Shown here one piece after another: positions 36,191-45,223 of a stretch of 64,000 nt of DNA (positions within the stretch are counted from its first letter, which is position 1; every line of letters starts with the position of its first letter). The notes below the pieces were generated by a model. The model saw only the letters and a list, made by a program, of their open reading frames with translations. It did no database searches and was not told the origin of the DNA. The stretch covers positions 62,001-126,000 of the forward strand of contig JAISAU010000010.1 in NCBI GenBank assembly GCA_031266555.1. Reading direction: 5' to 3'. This DNA comes from Campylobacteraceae bacterium. GTDB taxonomy: Bacteria; Campylobacterota; Campylobacteria; Campylobacterales; Campylobacteraceae. A program made the position numbers and the translations under genes.

Positions 36191-37226
36191 ATAAAACTTT
36201 GGCTTTACCGTCAACTATCGCTATCATGTCTTCTATGCGAACGCCAAACTCATTTGGCATATATATTCCGGGTTCTATCGTAAATACCATACCTTCTTCG
36301 ATTACGGTGCTTCCGTATGGAGATATAACGGGCAATTCGTGTATATCAAGTCCCACGCCGTGTCCCGTGGAATGAATAAAGTATTTGCCAAATCCCGCTT
36401 TTTCTATCACATCACGGGCGGCTTTGTCTACATCGCTTGCTTTAACGCCTATCTTAACCGCGTTTATAGCCGCTTTTTGAGCTCTTAAAACTATATCGTA
36501 AATCTTTTGCCTAAACGGGTCTTTAAATTTTTGCGTATCTTTATACGTAAATGTCGCGTTATCGCCTATCTCTGTAGTGCGAGTTCTATCCGAGCAGTAG
36601 CGGCGGTATTTTACGCCCGCGTCCAAAAGCAGCAAATCGCCGTTTTTGAGCGTTTTATTTTTATCTGGCAACGCGTGAGGTTTGGCGGCGTTTTCATTTA
36701 TAGCGCATATAGGCTTAAAACTCAGTTCGTTTTGACCGCCAAATTTCATAGAACTCTCAGCCTTATAATGTAACCCCTTTTCATTTTCGCCAACTCCGCA
36801 AGTTTTTAAAATTTGTTCGAAACGATCAAATCCATCTCGCCCAATCATCGCGGCAGTTTCTAGCAGATCTATCTCTTTTGGCGTTTTTATTATGCGTTTT
36901 TTTTGAGAAAAGTTTTTTTGCGGCTTGAAAACTATGTTTAGATTTTTTGATAACGCGTCAAATTTCACCACGCTAAATTCCAAAGGATCAAAAACGATAC
37001 GTTTTAAGCGAGCTTTTTTTATAATATCGCGAGCTTTTTTTATTAAATCTCTTTTAGCGTCCACAACTTCGGCGTTTGTTATATTCTCTTTCGCTTCGGC
37101 GACATATCTGCCGTCCGTTAAAAAATAGGCTTCATCTGCGCCGAAGCGTAAAAACAGAGCGTTATCGCAAGAAAATCCGCATTCGTAATAGAGCGCGTTT
37201 TCATTTTGAACGATATAGGGTTTCAA
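36177..37226 (-). CDS. M24B aminopeptidase (Xaa-Pro type)
   Basis: 349 residues from a TTG directly after the aroQ stop. The creatinase-like N-terminal domain (about 1-120) is followed by the pita-bread fold. Metal ligands are in LLLDAG, CSDRTRT, HSTGHGVGLDIHE, FTIEPGIY and VRIEDMI. It removes N-terminal residues before proline. In Campylobacterota this gene is commonly beside aroQ. Confidence 0.94.
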   Translation of the reverse strand: MKPYIVQNENALYYECGFSCDNALFLRFGADEAYFLTDGRYVAEAKENITNAEVVDAKRDLIKKARDIIKKARLKRIVFDPLEFSVVKFDALSKNLNIVFKPQKNFSQKKRIIKTPKEIDLLETAAMIGRDGFDRFEQILKTCGVGENEKGLHYKAESSMKFGGQNELSFKPICAINENAAKPHALPDKNKTLKNGDLLLLDAGVKYRRYCSDRTRTTEIGDNATFTYKDTQKFKDPFRQKIYDIVLRAQKAAINAVKIGVKASDVDKAARDVIEKAGFGKYFIHSTGHGVGLDIHELPVISPYGSTVIEEGMVFTIEPGIYMPNEFGVRIEDMIAIVDGKAKVLYGDK

Positions 37227-37703
37227 CTATTTTTTCTCAGACTCAGTCTTTCTTTTGTTTATAGCTTCTATCTCCGTTAAAATCTGCATTAACGCCACTA
37301 AAGCCAAATGATATCCAAAAGGTCCGAAACCGCTGATTTGACCTGAACATACCGGCGCTATTAAACTTTTTTGACGAAACTCTTCGCGTCTGTATATATT
37401 GCTGATATGAACTTCGATAACGGGGATATTAAGAGCGCTTATCGCGTCTCGTATAGCGACTGATGTGTGCGTGTAAGCGGCTGGATTTATAATAACGCCG
37501 TTGGCGTCTCCTAAGCACTCTTGCAAACGGTCGATTATCTCGCCTTCAAAGTTTGATTGAAAAAATTCAATTTCTATATTATTTTGTTTAGCTACATTTT
37601 CCATTTGAGCGTGAATATCCTCAAGCTTCATAGCGCCGTAAATTCCTTGCTCTCTATGTCCTAAAATATTTAGATTCGGTCCTTGAATAACGACTATTTT
37701 CAT
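37227..37703 (-). CDS. aroQ: 3-dehydroquinate dehydratase, type II
   Basis: About 158 residues from the ATG at 37703 ([12 protein letters not shown]). Type II motifs are [16 protein letters not shown] with the catalytic Tyr, [15 protein letters not shown], and [14 protein letters not shown]. It dehydrates dehydroquinate in the shikimate pathway as a dodecamer. Head of the run aroQ-M24 peptidase-folK-LOG-mnmA. Confidence 0.97.
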   Translation of the reverse strand: MKIVVIQGPNLNILGHREQGIYGAMKLEDIHAQMENVAKQNNIEIEFFQSNFEGEIIDRLQECLGDANGVIINPAAYTHTSVAIRDAISALNIPVIEVHISNIYRREEFRQKSLIAPVCSGQISGFGPFGYHLALVALMQILTEIEAINKRKTESEKK

Positions 37704-37800
37704 TCCGTTTGCCTTTTTTTGATTTTTAAAAACAGACATTGTACCACTATTTTGCATAAGAAAAATTTACGCTACAATTTCTTTTTTTAAAAGGATACTT

Positions 37801-39033
37801 ATGAGAGTGCTTTTAGGCGATTTCGTGTTTACATGTAACGATGAGTTTAATATTATTAAAAATGGCGGCGTATGTTTTGACAAAAAAATTATAGAAGTTG
37901 GAGACGGAGCGGCTTTAGCGGCGAAATACAAAAATGCCCAAATTGAAAAACTTCCCAAAAACTCTATTTTAATGCCAGGACTTATCAACTCGCATACGCA
38001 TCTTGAGTTCTCCGCAAATATCGCTACTTTGAAATTGGGCGATTTTATGTTGTGGCTAAAAAGCGTTATAGCTTCGCGCGAAGAGTTGCAAAATAAATGC
38101 AATGAAGAGTTAATAAAAAGCGTTTTATCAGATATGTTAAAAAGCGGCGTTACTACGATAGGAGCGATAAGCAGTTTTGGGCTTGATTTTGATTCTTGCG
38201 TAAAAACTCCTTTACATGTAGTGTATTTTGTTGAAGCCATAGGTTCAAATCCATCTGCCTTAGACGCGCTTTTCAGCGATTTTAAAAGCAGATATTACGA
38301 GGCGAAAGCGGCTAAAAACAGCTCTTTTACGCCCGCTATTTCTATTCACTCGCCTTATTCCACTCATCCTATTTTGGCGCGCCACGCGCTAAATATAGCA
38401 AAAGATGAAAATGTACCGGTAGCGGCTCATTTTATGGAATCAATATATGAGCGAAAATGGCTTGATAATGAAAGCGGAACGATGGGCGAATTTATGAAAA
38501 GTTTTAATCCTCACGCGAAACCGATGACAACCGCGAAAGAGTTTTTGGAACTTTTTCACGATGTAAAAACGCTTTTTGTGCACGCCGTTCACGCTAAAGA
38601 TAACGAACTTGAAATAATAGAAAAACAAAAAAACGCTATCGCTCATTGTCCTCGCTCAAATGCGCTTTTGGGAACGGGAGTTTTGGATATAAGTAAAGTG
38701 CGAAAAGAGAACATAGCTTTACTTTTGGGAACGGACGGACTTAGTTCAAATATAAATTTAAATTTGTGGGATGAGATGAGAGCAGCACTTTTTACGCATC
38801 AATCTTTTTTTCTTGAAGATTTGGCCGTATTACTATTAAAAGCGTCTACATGTGAAGGCGCTAAAGCTCTTGATTTAAACAAAGGCAAATTGGAAAAAGG
38901 TTTTGACGCCGACATAATCGTTTTAAATTTAAAAGAGATTCCGACTGATATTTCACAACTTCCTTTACATGTTATATTGCAAACGAGCGGCGCGCATAGA
39001 GTTTTTATAGGCGGTGAGAAATGTATTTTTTAA
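37801..39033 (+). CDS. Amidohydrolase, aminofutalosine deaminase-like
   Basis: 410 residues. Amidohydrolase metal site: NSHTHLEF (beta-1 HxH), VAAHFMES, FVHAVHAK and LLGTDGLSSN (the final Asp). HSPYSTHP supplies a further conserved motif. The family includes SAH/adenosine deaminases and 6-aminodeoxyfutalosine deaminases of the menaquinone route; the latter activity is known from some Campylobacterota. mqnC at 58 kb supports this, but exact substrate is inferred. Two TACATGTA copies lie inside. Confidence 0.85.
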   Translation: MRVLLGDFVFTCNDEFNIIKNGGVCFDKKIIEVGDGAALAAKYKNAQIEKLPKNSILMPGLINSHTHLEFSANIATLKLGDFMLWLKSVIASREELQNKCNEELIKSVLSDMLKSGVTTIGAISSFGLDFDSCVKTPLHVVYFVEAIGSNPSALDALFSDFKSRYYEAKAAKNSSFTPAISIHSPYSTHPILARHALNIAKDENVPVAAHFMESIYERKWLDNESGTMGEFMKSFNPHAKPMTTAKEFLELFHDVKTLFVHAVHAKDNELEIIEKQKNAIAHCPRSNALLGTGVLDISKVRKENIALLLGTDGLSSNINLNLWDEMRAALFTHQSFFLEDLAVLLLKASTCEGAKALDLNKGKLEKGFDADIIVLNLKEIPTDISQLPLHVILQTSGAHRVFIGGEKCIF

Positions 39034-39078
39034 ATTAATATATAGTAAAATTACTAAAATTATTTTTTAGGAGTTAAG

Positions 39079-39978
39079 TTGAAAAATTTTGCAAAAATCT
39101 TGACCGCGTTGCTGTTTGCCGCATTGTTGGGAGCTAATGCTCAGGAGAGCGAAGATGTGCTTTTTGACGCCCTTAACGCCGCGCAAACGGGCGATGTAAA
39201 ACTTGCCGATCAAGCTGTTTTAAAACTGCCCGAGGGTTTTTATTTTGTGCCTAAAGAACCTGCCGCGCGTTTTATGTATTCGCTTGGCAATACAATAGGG
39301 GATGAATTTTTAGGACTTGTTTTAGGCGAAGAGATGGCCGGGTTTATAACGATTGATTTTTTCAAATCCGGCTATATCAAAGATGATGATGCCAAAAATT
39401 GGGATACGGACGAACTTTTAGAGAATTTGAAAGACGGTACGGAAGCGGCGAATGAGGAGCGCGAACGAAGAGGTTTTAGTCCGATTGAAGTTTTAGGATG
39501 GACTGAGACGCCTTTTTATGAAAGCGGCACACATCGACTTATTTGGTCTGCTTCGTTGCAGGACAAAGGTTCAAACACGCCTTTAAACGAACAAGGCGTT
39601 AATTATAATACTTATCTTTTGGGGCGCGAAGGATATTTGTCGTTAAATCTTATAACGGGTATGGATAGAGTAAATCAAAATAAACCTTTCGCAAAAGAGA
39701 TTTTAGCTTCAACTTATTTTGACGAGGGCAAACGATATGAAGATTTTAACTCAAAAACAGATTATGTCGCTGAGTTTGGTTTGGCGGCTTTAGTAGGCGG
39801 AGTAGCCGCGAAGAAGTTGGGTCTTTTGGCGGCTGCGGGCGTGCTTTTGGTGAAATTTTGGAAAATTTTAGTTATCGCGTTGATTGCGTTTGGCGTAGGA
39901 TTTAAGAAGTTTTTCAAAAATAAAAACACTAATAATAGAAACGATAATGATGAGGATCAAGGGATAACTAAACCATAA
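39079..39978 (+). CDS. DUF2167-family membrane protein
   Basis: 299 residues from a TTG preceded by AGGAG at 5 nt. A cleavable signal (residues 1-21) leads to a periplasmic domain with VLGWTETPFYESGTHRLIW and TYLLGREGYLSLNLITG, the DUF2167 pattern, then a glycine-rich membrane segment and a hydrophilic Asn/Asp tail. The stop overlaps the start of the M50 protease gene (TAATG). DUF2167 proteins have no assigned function; the coupling suggests it is a partner or substrate of the protease. Confidence 0.85.
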   Translation: MKNFAKILTALLFAALLGANAQESEDVLFDALNAAQTGDVKLADQAVLKLPEGFYFVPKEPAARFMYSLGNTIGDEFLGLVLGEEMAGFITIDFFKSGYIKDDDAKNWDTDELLENLKDGTEAANEERERRGFSPIEVLGWTETPFYESGTHRLIWSASLQDKGSNTPLNEQGVNYNTYLLGREGYLSLNLITGMDRVNQNKPFAKEILASTYFDEGKRYEDFNSKTDYVAEFGLAALVGGVAAKKLGLLAAAGVLLVKFWKILVIALIAFGVGFKKFFKNKNTNNRNDNDEDQGITKP

Positions 39979-40679
39979 TGAAGTTATTGCTTTTACTTTT
40001 TGGAGGATTGAAGCTCGGCAAGATTTTTATTACGGGCGGCAGTATGATTGTGTCCGTTTTCGCGTATTCGTTGATTTTTGGCTGGAAATACGCGTTAGGT
40101 TTTGTACTGTTGATATTTTGTCACGAGATGGGGCATTATCTGGCGGCAAAAAAGCTTGGTTTAAATGTCGGCGCTCCGACATTCATACCGTTTGTCGGCG
40201 CTTGGATAGCTTTAAAAGAACAGCCGTTAAAAGCTGAGGATGAGGCGTATGTCGGTATAGCCGGACCGTTTGTCGGAACTATCGCGGCTGTTATATGTTA
40301 CTTTTGGGCGCTTAAGAGTGAGAGCAATCTGTTTTTAGCCATATCGTACGCCGGATTTTTCATCAACCTTTTTAATTTGATTCCGCTTCCGCCATTTGAC
40401 GGCGGTCGCATAACAGCCGCGATATCTCGCAAAATGTGGTTTGTAGGCGTTCCTATACTTATCGGAGTGTTTGTGTGGCGTCCAAGTCCTATTTTGATAC
40501 TTATGATTATACTTGCCGCGCCGCATATTTGGAATTCGCTAAGGGGCAAAGGAGAGAGCAAGAGTTATTATGACGTGCCTTTTGCCAAACGCGTGGAATA
40601 CGGTTTATTGTATTTTGGCCTGCTCGCGTACTTGTCTGTCATGTCAAATAAAGTATACGATATACTTCATGCGATGTGA
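39978..40679 (+). CDS. Site-2 protease family (M50) intramembrane metalloprotease
   Basis: 233 residues with about six membrane helices. The zinc motif HEMGHYLAAKKLG (HExxH) lies in helix 3 and the third ligand in NLIPLPPFDGGR. M50 proteases cut membrane-embedded segments of regulators or stress proteins. It is translationally coupled to the DUF2167 gene. No PDZ domain is seen, so it is of the compact type. Two hairpins follow. Confidence 0.9.
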   Translation: MKLLLLLFGGLKLGKIFITGGSMIVSVFAYSLIFGWKYALGFVLLIFCHEMGHYLAAKKLGLNVGAPTFIPFVGAWIALKEQPLKAEDEAYVGIAGPFVGTIAAVICYFWALKSESNLFLAISYAGFFINLFNLIPLPPFDGGRITAAISRKMWFVGVPILIGVFVWRPSPILILMIILAAPHIWNSLRGKGESKSYYDVPFAKRVEYGLLYFGLLAYLSVMSNKVYDILHAM

Positions 40680-40698
40680 GTGCAAATGATTTATAATT

Positions 40699-40772
40699 AG
40701 CGTTTTTTAAGTTTGTTAATTTTGCGAAAAAACGCTGTATCGTCTTGATAGATTTGATAAAAAGCTATCAAG
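40699..40772 (+). terminator. Two tandem hairpins after the M50 gene
   Basis: AGCGTTTTTT/AAAAAACGCT (40699-40708, 40727-40736) and CTTGATAG/CTATCAAG (40744-40751, 40765-40772). Both stems are perfect, but U-tracts are weak. Confidence 0.5.
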
Positions 40773-40834
40773 AATCAACTTTTGAGATATGATATAACTG
40801 ATGAGGTTCGCGTCTGTTTTATGAGGGGGATTTA

Positions 40835-41335
40835 ATGAGCGATATTTATACTTGTTTGATTGACACTCCGCTTGGAAAAATGAGGGCGGCGGGGAGAGAG
40901 GACGCCATTACAGGGCTTTGGTTTGAAGAGCAAAAATACTACCCAAATATAAGCGAGTGGACGGAGGCAAAAGAGCATTATTTGTTTAAGTCTTTAAGTG
41001 TTTGGATAGACGAATACTTTGCAGGAGAGAAAGAGGCTTGCGATTTGCCGCTATTTTTGTCGGGAACGTCTTTTCAAATGGAAGTTTGGGGGATTTTGAG
41101 GCAAATTAAATATGGGCAGAGCATGACTTATGGAAATATAGCCAAAGAGTTGTCGAAAAAATTTGGATTGTCAAAAATGTCGGCTCAAGCCGTAGGCGGC
41201 GCGGTAGGGCACAATCCAATATCGATACTGATTCCTTGCCATAGGGTTTTAGGTTCAAGCGGCACGCTTGTCGGTTACGCGGGCGGGATTGACAAAAAGC
41301 GATTTTTACTTGAACTTGAAGGCGTGAATCTATAA
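40835..41335 (+). CDS. ogt: Methylated-DNA-[protein]-cysteine S-methyltransferase
   Basis: 166 residues. The acceptor site is IPCHRVLGSSGTLVGYAGG, with the recognition helix YGNIAKELSKKFG and the helix QAVGGAVGHNP. It removes O6-methylguanine adducts by self-alkylation of the Cys. The start ATG follows GAGGGGGATTTA. Single gene, followed by TACATGTA at 41353 and 41398. Confidence 0.96.
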   Translation: MSDIYTCLIDTPLGKMRAAGREDAITGLWFEEQKYYPNISEWTEAKEHYLFKSLSVWIDEYFAGEKEACDLPLFLSGTSFQMEVWGILRQIKYGQSMTYGNIAKELSKKFGLSKMSAQAVGGAVGHNPISILIPCHRVLGSSGTLVGYAGGIDKKRFLLELEGVNL

Positions 41336-41634
41336 TCATTAAATTTGTACCCTACATGTAAGCGATTTATAATTTATAATCTTTAATTTTCAAGTTTTAC
41401 ATGTAAAGCGAAACCAAAATCTTTTCAGCATCTAATAACTTTTACTCTTTTTGATAAAAATCTTTTGACATGTAGAAAATTACGCGAATGAGGATAAATT
41501 TTGATTTTTAAATAGCCATCTTATATTTGCTTTATTTATATCGCGTCGGTGTAATTTTAATTTTTTTTGCAAAGTAAGAGTTTTATTTGCGATATTTTGT
41601 TATATTGCGTTTAAAATTTTTAAAGGGACGCGAT

Positions 41635-42513
41635 ATGGGCGAGCAAAATAAAAAAACTGGTATTTTTTCAATTATCAAAGGTATTCTTGATTTTATACAA
41701 AATTATTTTAAGGCGTTAATTATTCTTTTAGTGTTATATATCATATTTATTGCTCCATCACATCAGACGCAAGATAATTCAAACCTTATGAGAATAGATC
41801 TGAAAGGCGTGATAACAGATTCAGCGGAAGTACTTAAAAATATAAATTTCGCGTACAATAATGATAACATAAAGGGCGTTTTGTTCGTGGTAGATTCTCC
41901 GGGCGGTGCCGTTAGCCCTTCTCTTGAGATATCTATGGCCCTCAAACGATTGAGCGATAAAAAACCTGTCGTGGCGTATGCCGCCGGCACTATGGCGAGC
42001 GGAAGTTATTATGCTTCGGCATATGCTGATTATATCATAGCAAATCCAGGTTCTGTCATAGGCTCAATAGGCGTTATAATGCAAATGTTTAATATAGAAG
42101 AGTTGGCGAAAAAAATTGGTATAAGCGAACAAGTCGTAAGCGCCGGAGATTACAAAGAGGCTGGGACTTTTATGAGAAAATGGACGACGGAAGAGAGAGA
42201 TAGTCTCAAAGAGTTAGTTGACGATATGTATAATCTTTTTATAGATGATATCGCAGAAGCCAGAGGGCTTGACAGAAAAAGGGCGGACGAGTTCGCAAAC
42301 GCCAGAGTTTTTATAGCGAGCAAAGCTCAAAAAGTTGGACTTATTGATGAGGTGGGAAGCATAGTAGACGCGCAAACAACGCTTATTAAGCTTTCAAATG
42401 TCCAGGATCCTGTCTGGAAGGAAGCCGATTTATTAGACAAATTAGTAAAAAAATTAGCCACAGAAACGAAAGAGCAGATAAGTTTGCTTTTTTACGGATT
42501 GAAGGCGTATTAG
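41635..42513 (+). CDS. sppA: Signal peptide peptidase SppA
   Basis: About 292 residues from the ATG at 41635, preceded by AAGGGACGCG. One N-terminal membrane anchor (about residues 23-43). The S49 core has VDSPGGAVSPSLEI, the serine site AAGTMASGSYYAS, and a Lys-bearing segment near VVSAGDYKEAGTFMRKW. It degrades leftover signal peptides at the inner membrane. Followed by three TACATGTA copies. Confidence 0.95.
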   Translation: MGEQNKKTGIFSIIKGILDFIQNYFKALIILLVLYIIFIAPSHQTQDNSNLMRIDLKGVITDSAEVLKNINFAYNNDNIKGVLFVVDSPGGAVSPSLEISMALKRLSDKKPVVAYAAGTMASGSYYASAYADYIIANPGSVIGSIGVIMQMFNIEELAKKIGISEQVVSAGDYKEAGTFMRKWTTEERDSLKELVDDMYNLFIDDIAEARGLDRKRADEFANARVFIASKAQKVGLIDEVGSIVDAQTTLIKLSNVQDPVWKEADLLDKLVKKLATETKEQISLLFYGLKAY

Positions 42514-42531
42514 ATCTACTATTTCGCTTGC

Positions 42532-42622
42532 TACATGTAAGAACAAAATACAATATAAAGTCTTACATGTATGTTTTAAAAAGATTGAGCGAGAGACAAA
42601 AGAGTTATAATCTCTACATGTA
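42532..42622. repeat. Cluster of three TACATGTA palindromes in a convergent intergenic region
   Basis: Copies at 42532, 42564 and 42615, all between the sppA stop (42513) and the DMT transporter stop (42642). Confidence 0.9.
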
Positions 42623-42641
42623 GAAAGATTAAAGTTACTAC

Positions 42642-43508
42642 TTATGAGATGGGTTTTGACTTTTTAAGTTTGACAAATTTCGCATGCAGCCAAAGGGAAA
42701 ATATTATCACGGCGGTTCCTATACTAAGACTTACGTAATTTTCCACTTTTCCCCAAAATAGAATATTCACGAAAATGCCTGCCGGAATAAGAGCGTTGTT
42801 CATTATGGCAAGCGTTCCGGCGTCCACCATTGTAGCCCCCTTGTTCCATAAAAAATATCCTATTCCGGACGCTACTACTCCAAGCCAGATTAAAATACCC
42901 CATTGAAGTTCCGAAGGATTCATTTTTTCAAAATTGCCTAAAGCTAAGACCGCGACCGCCGTTATTATCAAAGCTCCAAAATGAAAATAACCGAAAATCT
43001 CCTTTTGGTCGGATACTTGGTATTTTTCAATTGTATATTTGTACGCGCTTTGACCTATGGCAAAACAGATATTTGCCGCTTGAACAAAGATAAATCCTAT
43101 CAAAAAGTCGCTGTTTACATTTTGATATCTTATGATATACGCTCCTAAAACCGCCACAAATGCGCTCACTAAATACAAAGCGTTGAATTGTTTGTGAAGA
43201 ATATCGTAAATAATTGTTACGTAAAACGGCGTAAATATCGTAAAAAGCAGGATTTCAGGCACTGTCAAGAAGCGATACGAGTGATATAAGCAAAGATACA
43301 TTATGCCTATTTGCACAGAACCTATCAAAAGCAAAGAGATTTGAAGTTTTTTAAAAACGCCTTTAAACTTTGTAAACGGAATAAATATAAGCGAAGCTAA
43401 AAATACTCTCAAAAATACCAAAAAATAACTGTCTAAACCTACTAAATATTCCCCGATAAGACTAACGGAGAATGCCCAAAGAACTGTGACGATTATCAGA
43501 TAAATCAT
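42642..43508 (-). CDS. DMT-superfamily (EamA) transporter
   Basis: 288 residues, ten predicted membrane helices in two EamA halves (for example FLVFLRVFLASLIFIPFTKF and VVASGIGYFLWNKGATMVDAGTLAIMN split over two helices). Such carriers export amino acids, nucleotides or drugs; substrate not readable from sequence. Single gene, about 60 bp downstream of tonB on the same strand. Confidence 0.9.
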   Translation of the reverse strand: MIYLIIVTVLWAFSVSLIGEYLVGLDSYFLVFLRVFLASLIFIPFTKFKGVFKKLQISLLLIGSVQIGIMYLCLYHSYRFLTVPEILLFTIFTPFYVTIIYDILHKQFNALYLVSAFVAVLGAYIIRYQNVNSDFLIGFIFVQAANICFAIGQSAYKYTIEKYQVSDQKEIFGYFHFGALIITAVAVLALGNFEKMNPSELQWGILIWLGVVASGIGYFLWNKGATMVDAGTLAIMNNALIPAGIFVNILFWGKVENYVSLSIGTAVIIFSLWLHAKFVKLKKSKPIS

Positions 43509-43570
43509 AATTGTATCCGTTTTTTTGAAAATTAAAACAGGTATGATAGCAGATAAAACTTATTTTTATT

Positions 43571-44224
43571 TTACGAGCTTCTGTCAAGCGCGTACGATAT
43601 CGGAACCGTAAATATCATATCGCGCGGAAGTTTTGGAAACTCTTTGGCGGCTTTTTTGACAGATTTGATAGTATGAGAATCAAGCATCGTGTAGCCAGAA
43701 CCTTCAACGATTTCAACCAATATAAGATTTCCGTTTATATCAATTCCTAGCTTTATAGTTACCAAACCCTCTATGTTTCTTTCTATCGCTTTTGAAGGAT
43801 AGCCTTTATATTTTTCTATCGCGGCTACTATGAGCAATTTATAAGAGTCGTCTTCTACTAACGACGCGGCGCTTGTGATTTGTTGTTCTTGCTCTTGCAC
43901 AATCTCTTCTTGCGTATTTTCTTCGCTTACATCTTGAGGCTGTTCTTCGACTATTTCTTGAGGTATCGGTACTTTAGCGATTTCGGGTTTAGGTTTTGGC
44001 TTTGGTTTAGGTTGTGATTTTGGCTGCGGCTTGATTTCGACAACTTCCTCTTTTTTTGGTTCGGGTGCAAACATATTTAAAGAGAGTCTCAAAGGCTCTT
44101 TTGTTACGCTTTTTAAACCCTCTTTTTGCGTATCATAATAAAAAAAAAGCATTACAAGAGTTGCGTGCAATAGACAAGATAGCGTAAAGCCGGTTAAAAA
44201 TCCAAATCTATTTTTATTTTTCAT
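43571..44224 (-). CDS. tonB: TonB energy transducer
   Basis: 217 residues. One N-terminal membrane anchor (residues 12-28), a Pro/Lys-rich rod (SQPKPKPKPKPEIAKVPIPQ), a Gln/Glu-rich segment, and the C-terminal domain YKGYPSKAIERNIEGLVTIK. TonB carries proton-motive energy from ExbB/ExbD to outer-membrane receptors such as the one at 1976-4480. It overlaps exbD by 11 bp. Confidence 0.93.
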   Translation of the reverse strand: MKNKNRFGFLTGFTLSCLLHATLVMLFFYYDTQKEGLKSVTKEPLRLSLNMFAPEPKKEEVVEIKPQPKSQPKPKPKPKPEIAKVPIPQEIVEEQPQDVSEENTQEEIVQEQEQQITSAASLVEDDSYKLLIVAAIEKYKGYPSKAIERNIEGLVTIKLGIDINGNLILVEIVEGSGYTMLDSHTIKSVKKAAKEFPKLPRDMIFTVPISYALDRSS

Positions 44225-44600
44225 GCTTTGTTACTATTTGAACATTTTCATGCCCTTTGACTTTGAGCATATCTATTATGTCTATAAAACGTCCGAAGTT
44301 ACTCATTTTATCGCCTAAAATTATTATCTCGTCGGAGTTTTTAAGTCTCATTACTGCTTCTTTCAGTTCATCTATCGTTACTTCGGTGTCTTTTATATAA
44401 ATTTTATCGTCAGAATCTATCGTTATCTCCAACGCTTCCAATCTATCTTGTTGTTGTATTGCCGATGTCGCGCTTGGCAAATCTACCTTTATTTTTCCTT
44501 GCGCTATAAATGTGGAGATAGTAAGAACTATAGCGAGCAGAACCAGCATAACGTCTATAAAAGGTACTACATTCATTCCCTCCGGTCGTTTAAGACGCAT
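44214..44600 (-). CDS. exbD: ExbD biopolymer transport protein
   Basis: 128 residues. The membrane segment with the essential Asp is MNVVPFIDVMLVLLAIVLT. A periplasmic domain follows (IKVDLPSATSAIQQQDRLEAL). It forms the proton channel with ExbB. It overlaps exbB by 11 bp and tonB by 11 bp. Confidence 0.95.
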   Translation of the reverse strand: MRLKRPEGMNVVPFIDVMLVLLAIVLTISTFIAQGKIKVDLPSATSAIQQQDRLEALEITIDSDDKIYIKDTEVTIDELKEAVMRLKNSDEIIILGDKMSNFGRFIDIIDMLKVKGHENVQIVTKHEK

Positions 44601-45018
44601 TTTTTTTAGCCTTAAATCTCGCTATGCCTACATCTACCTTGCGAAGACAAGCCGTATATATCATTAAAGTCGGAATAGCCACAAGAAGTCCTGCCGCGGT
44701 AGCTTTTAACGCGAGCGAAAGACCGACCAAAATGGCGTTAGTGTCAATTCCTCCACCGCTTCCCATATCGTAAAATGTGACCATAACGCCGATAACAGTG
44801 CCAAGCAGTCCGACATATGGAGCGTTTGAACCTATTATGGACAGAGTCGTAAGGTTTTTTGTCAAGTCGTTTTCAAACTCGTTCACCTCTTTGTAATCGT
44901 CCAAATTATATCTTGTGTAAAATATAAATCTTTCTATGGCATAAGCTACGGACAATACGCTCATTAGTCCCAAGATACCAAAAATCGCAAAATCCATATA
45001 CTCTTTTATATACTCCAC
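44590..45018 (-). CDS. exbB: ExbB proton channel protein
   Basis: 142 residues, the short type of Campylobacterota, with a GTG start following AAGAGGTATTAA. Three membrane helices; the MotA/TolQ/ExbB motif is NAPYVGLLGTVIGVMVTF and the third helix is ALKATAAGLLVAIPTLMIYT. First gene of exbB-exbD-tonB. A Fur-like site lies about 50 bp upstream. Confidence 0.95.
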   Translation of the reverse strand: MEYIKEYMDFAIFGILGLMSVLSVAYAIERFIFYTRYNLDDYKEVNEFENDLTKNLTTLSIIGSNAPYVGLLGTVIGVMVTFYDMGSGGGIDTNAILVGLSLALKATAAGLLVAIPTLMIYTACLRKVDVGIARFKAKKNAS

Positions 45019-45068
45019 TTAATACCTCTTTATTTAAAATATTGCGCAATATTAGCAAAAGAAAACTT

Positions 45069-45087
45069 AATAACAGTTATCATTATT
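45069..45087 (-). promoter_or_regulatory. Candidate Fur box upstream of exbB
   Basis: On the minus strand AATAATGATAACTGTTATT matches the classical 19-bp Fur box at about 14 positions and keeps a GATAA-x3-TTAT core. It lies 50 bp before the exbB start. Iron control is inferred from the known regulation of TonB systems. Confidence 0.6.
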
Positions 45088-45223
45088 GGATTTTTTACGT
45101 TTTTAAATATCATTTTATGTTGTTCAAAATAACCGTTTTTTGTATACAATAGTAACCAACGTTAATAAAATTTTAGCTAAAACAAAGTATAATTTTCACC
45201 ATTTTTACAAAAGGCATAGTTAT

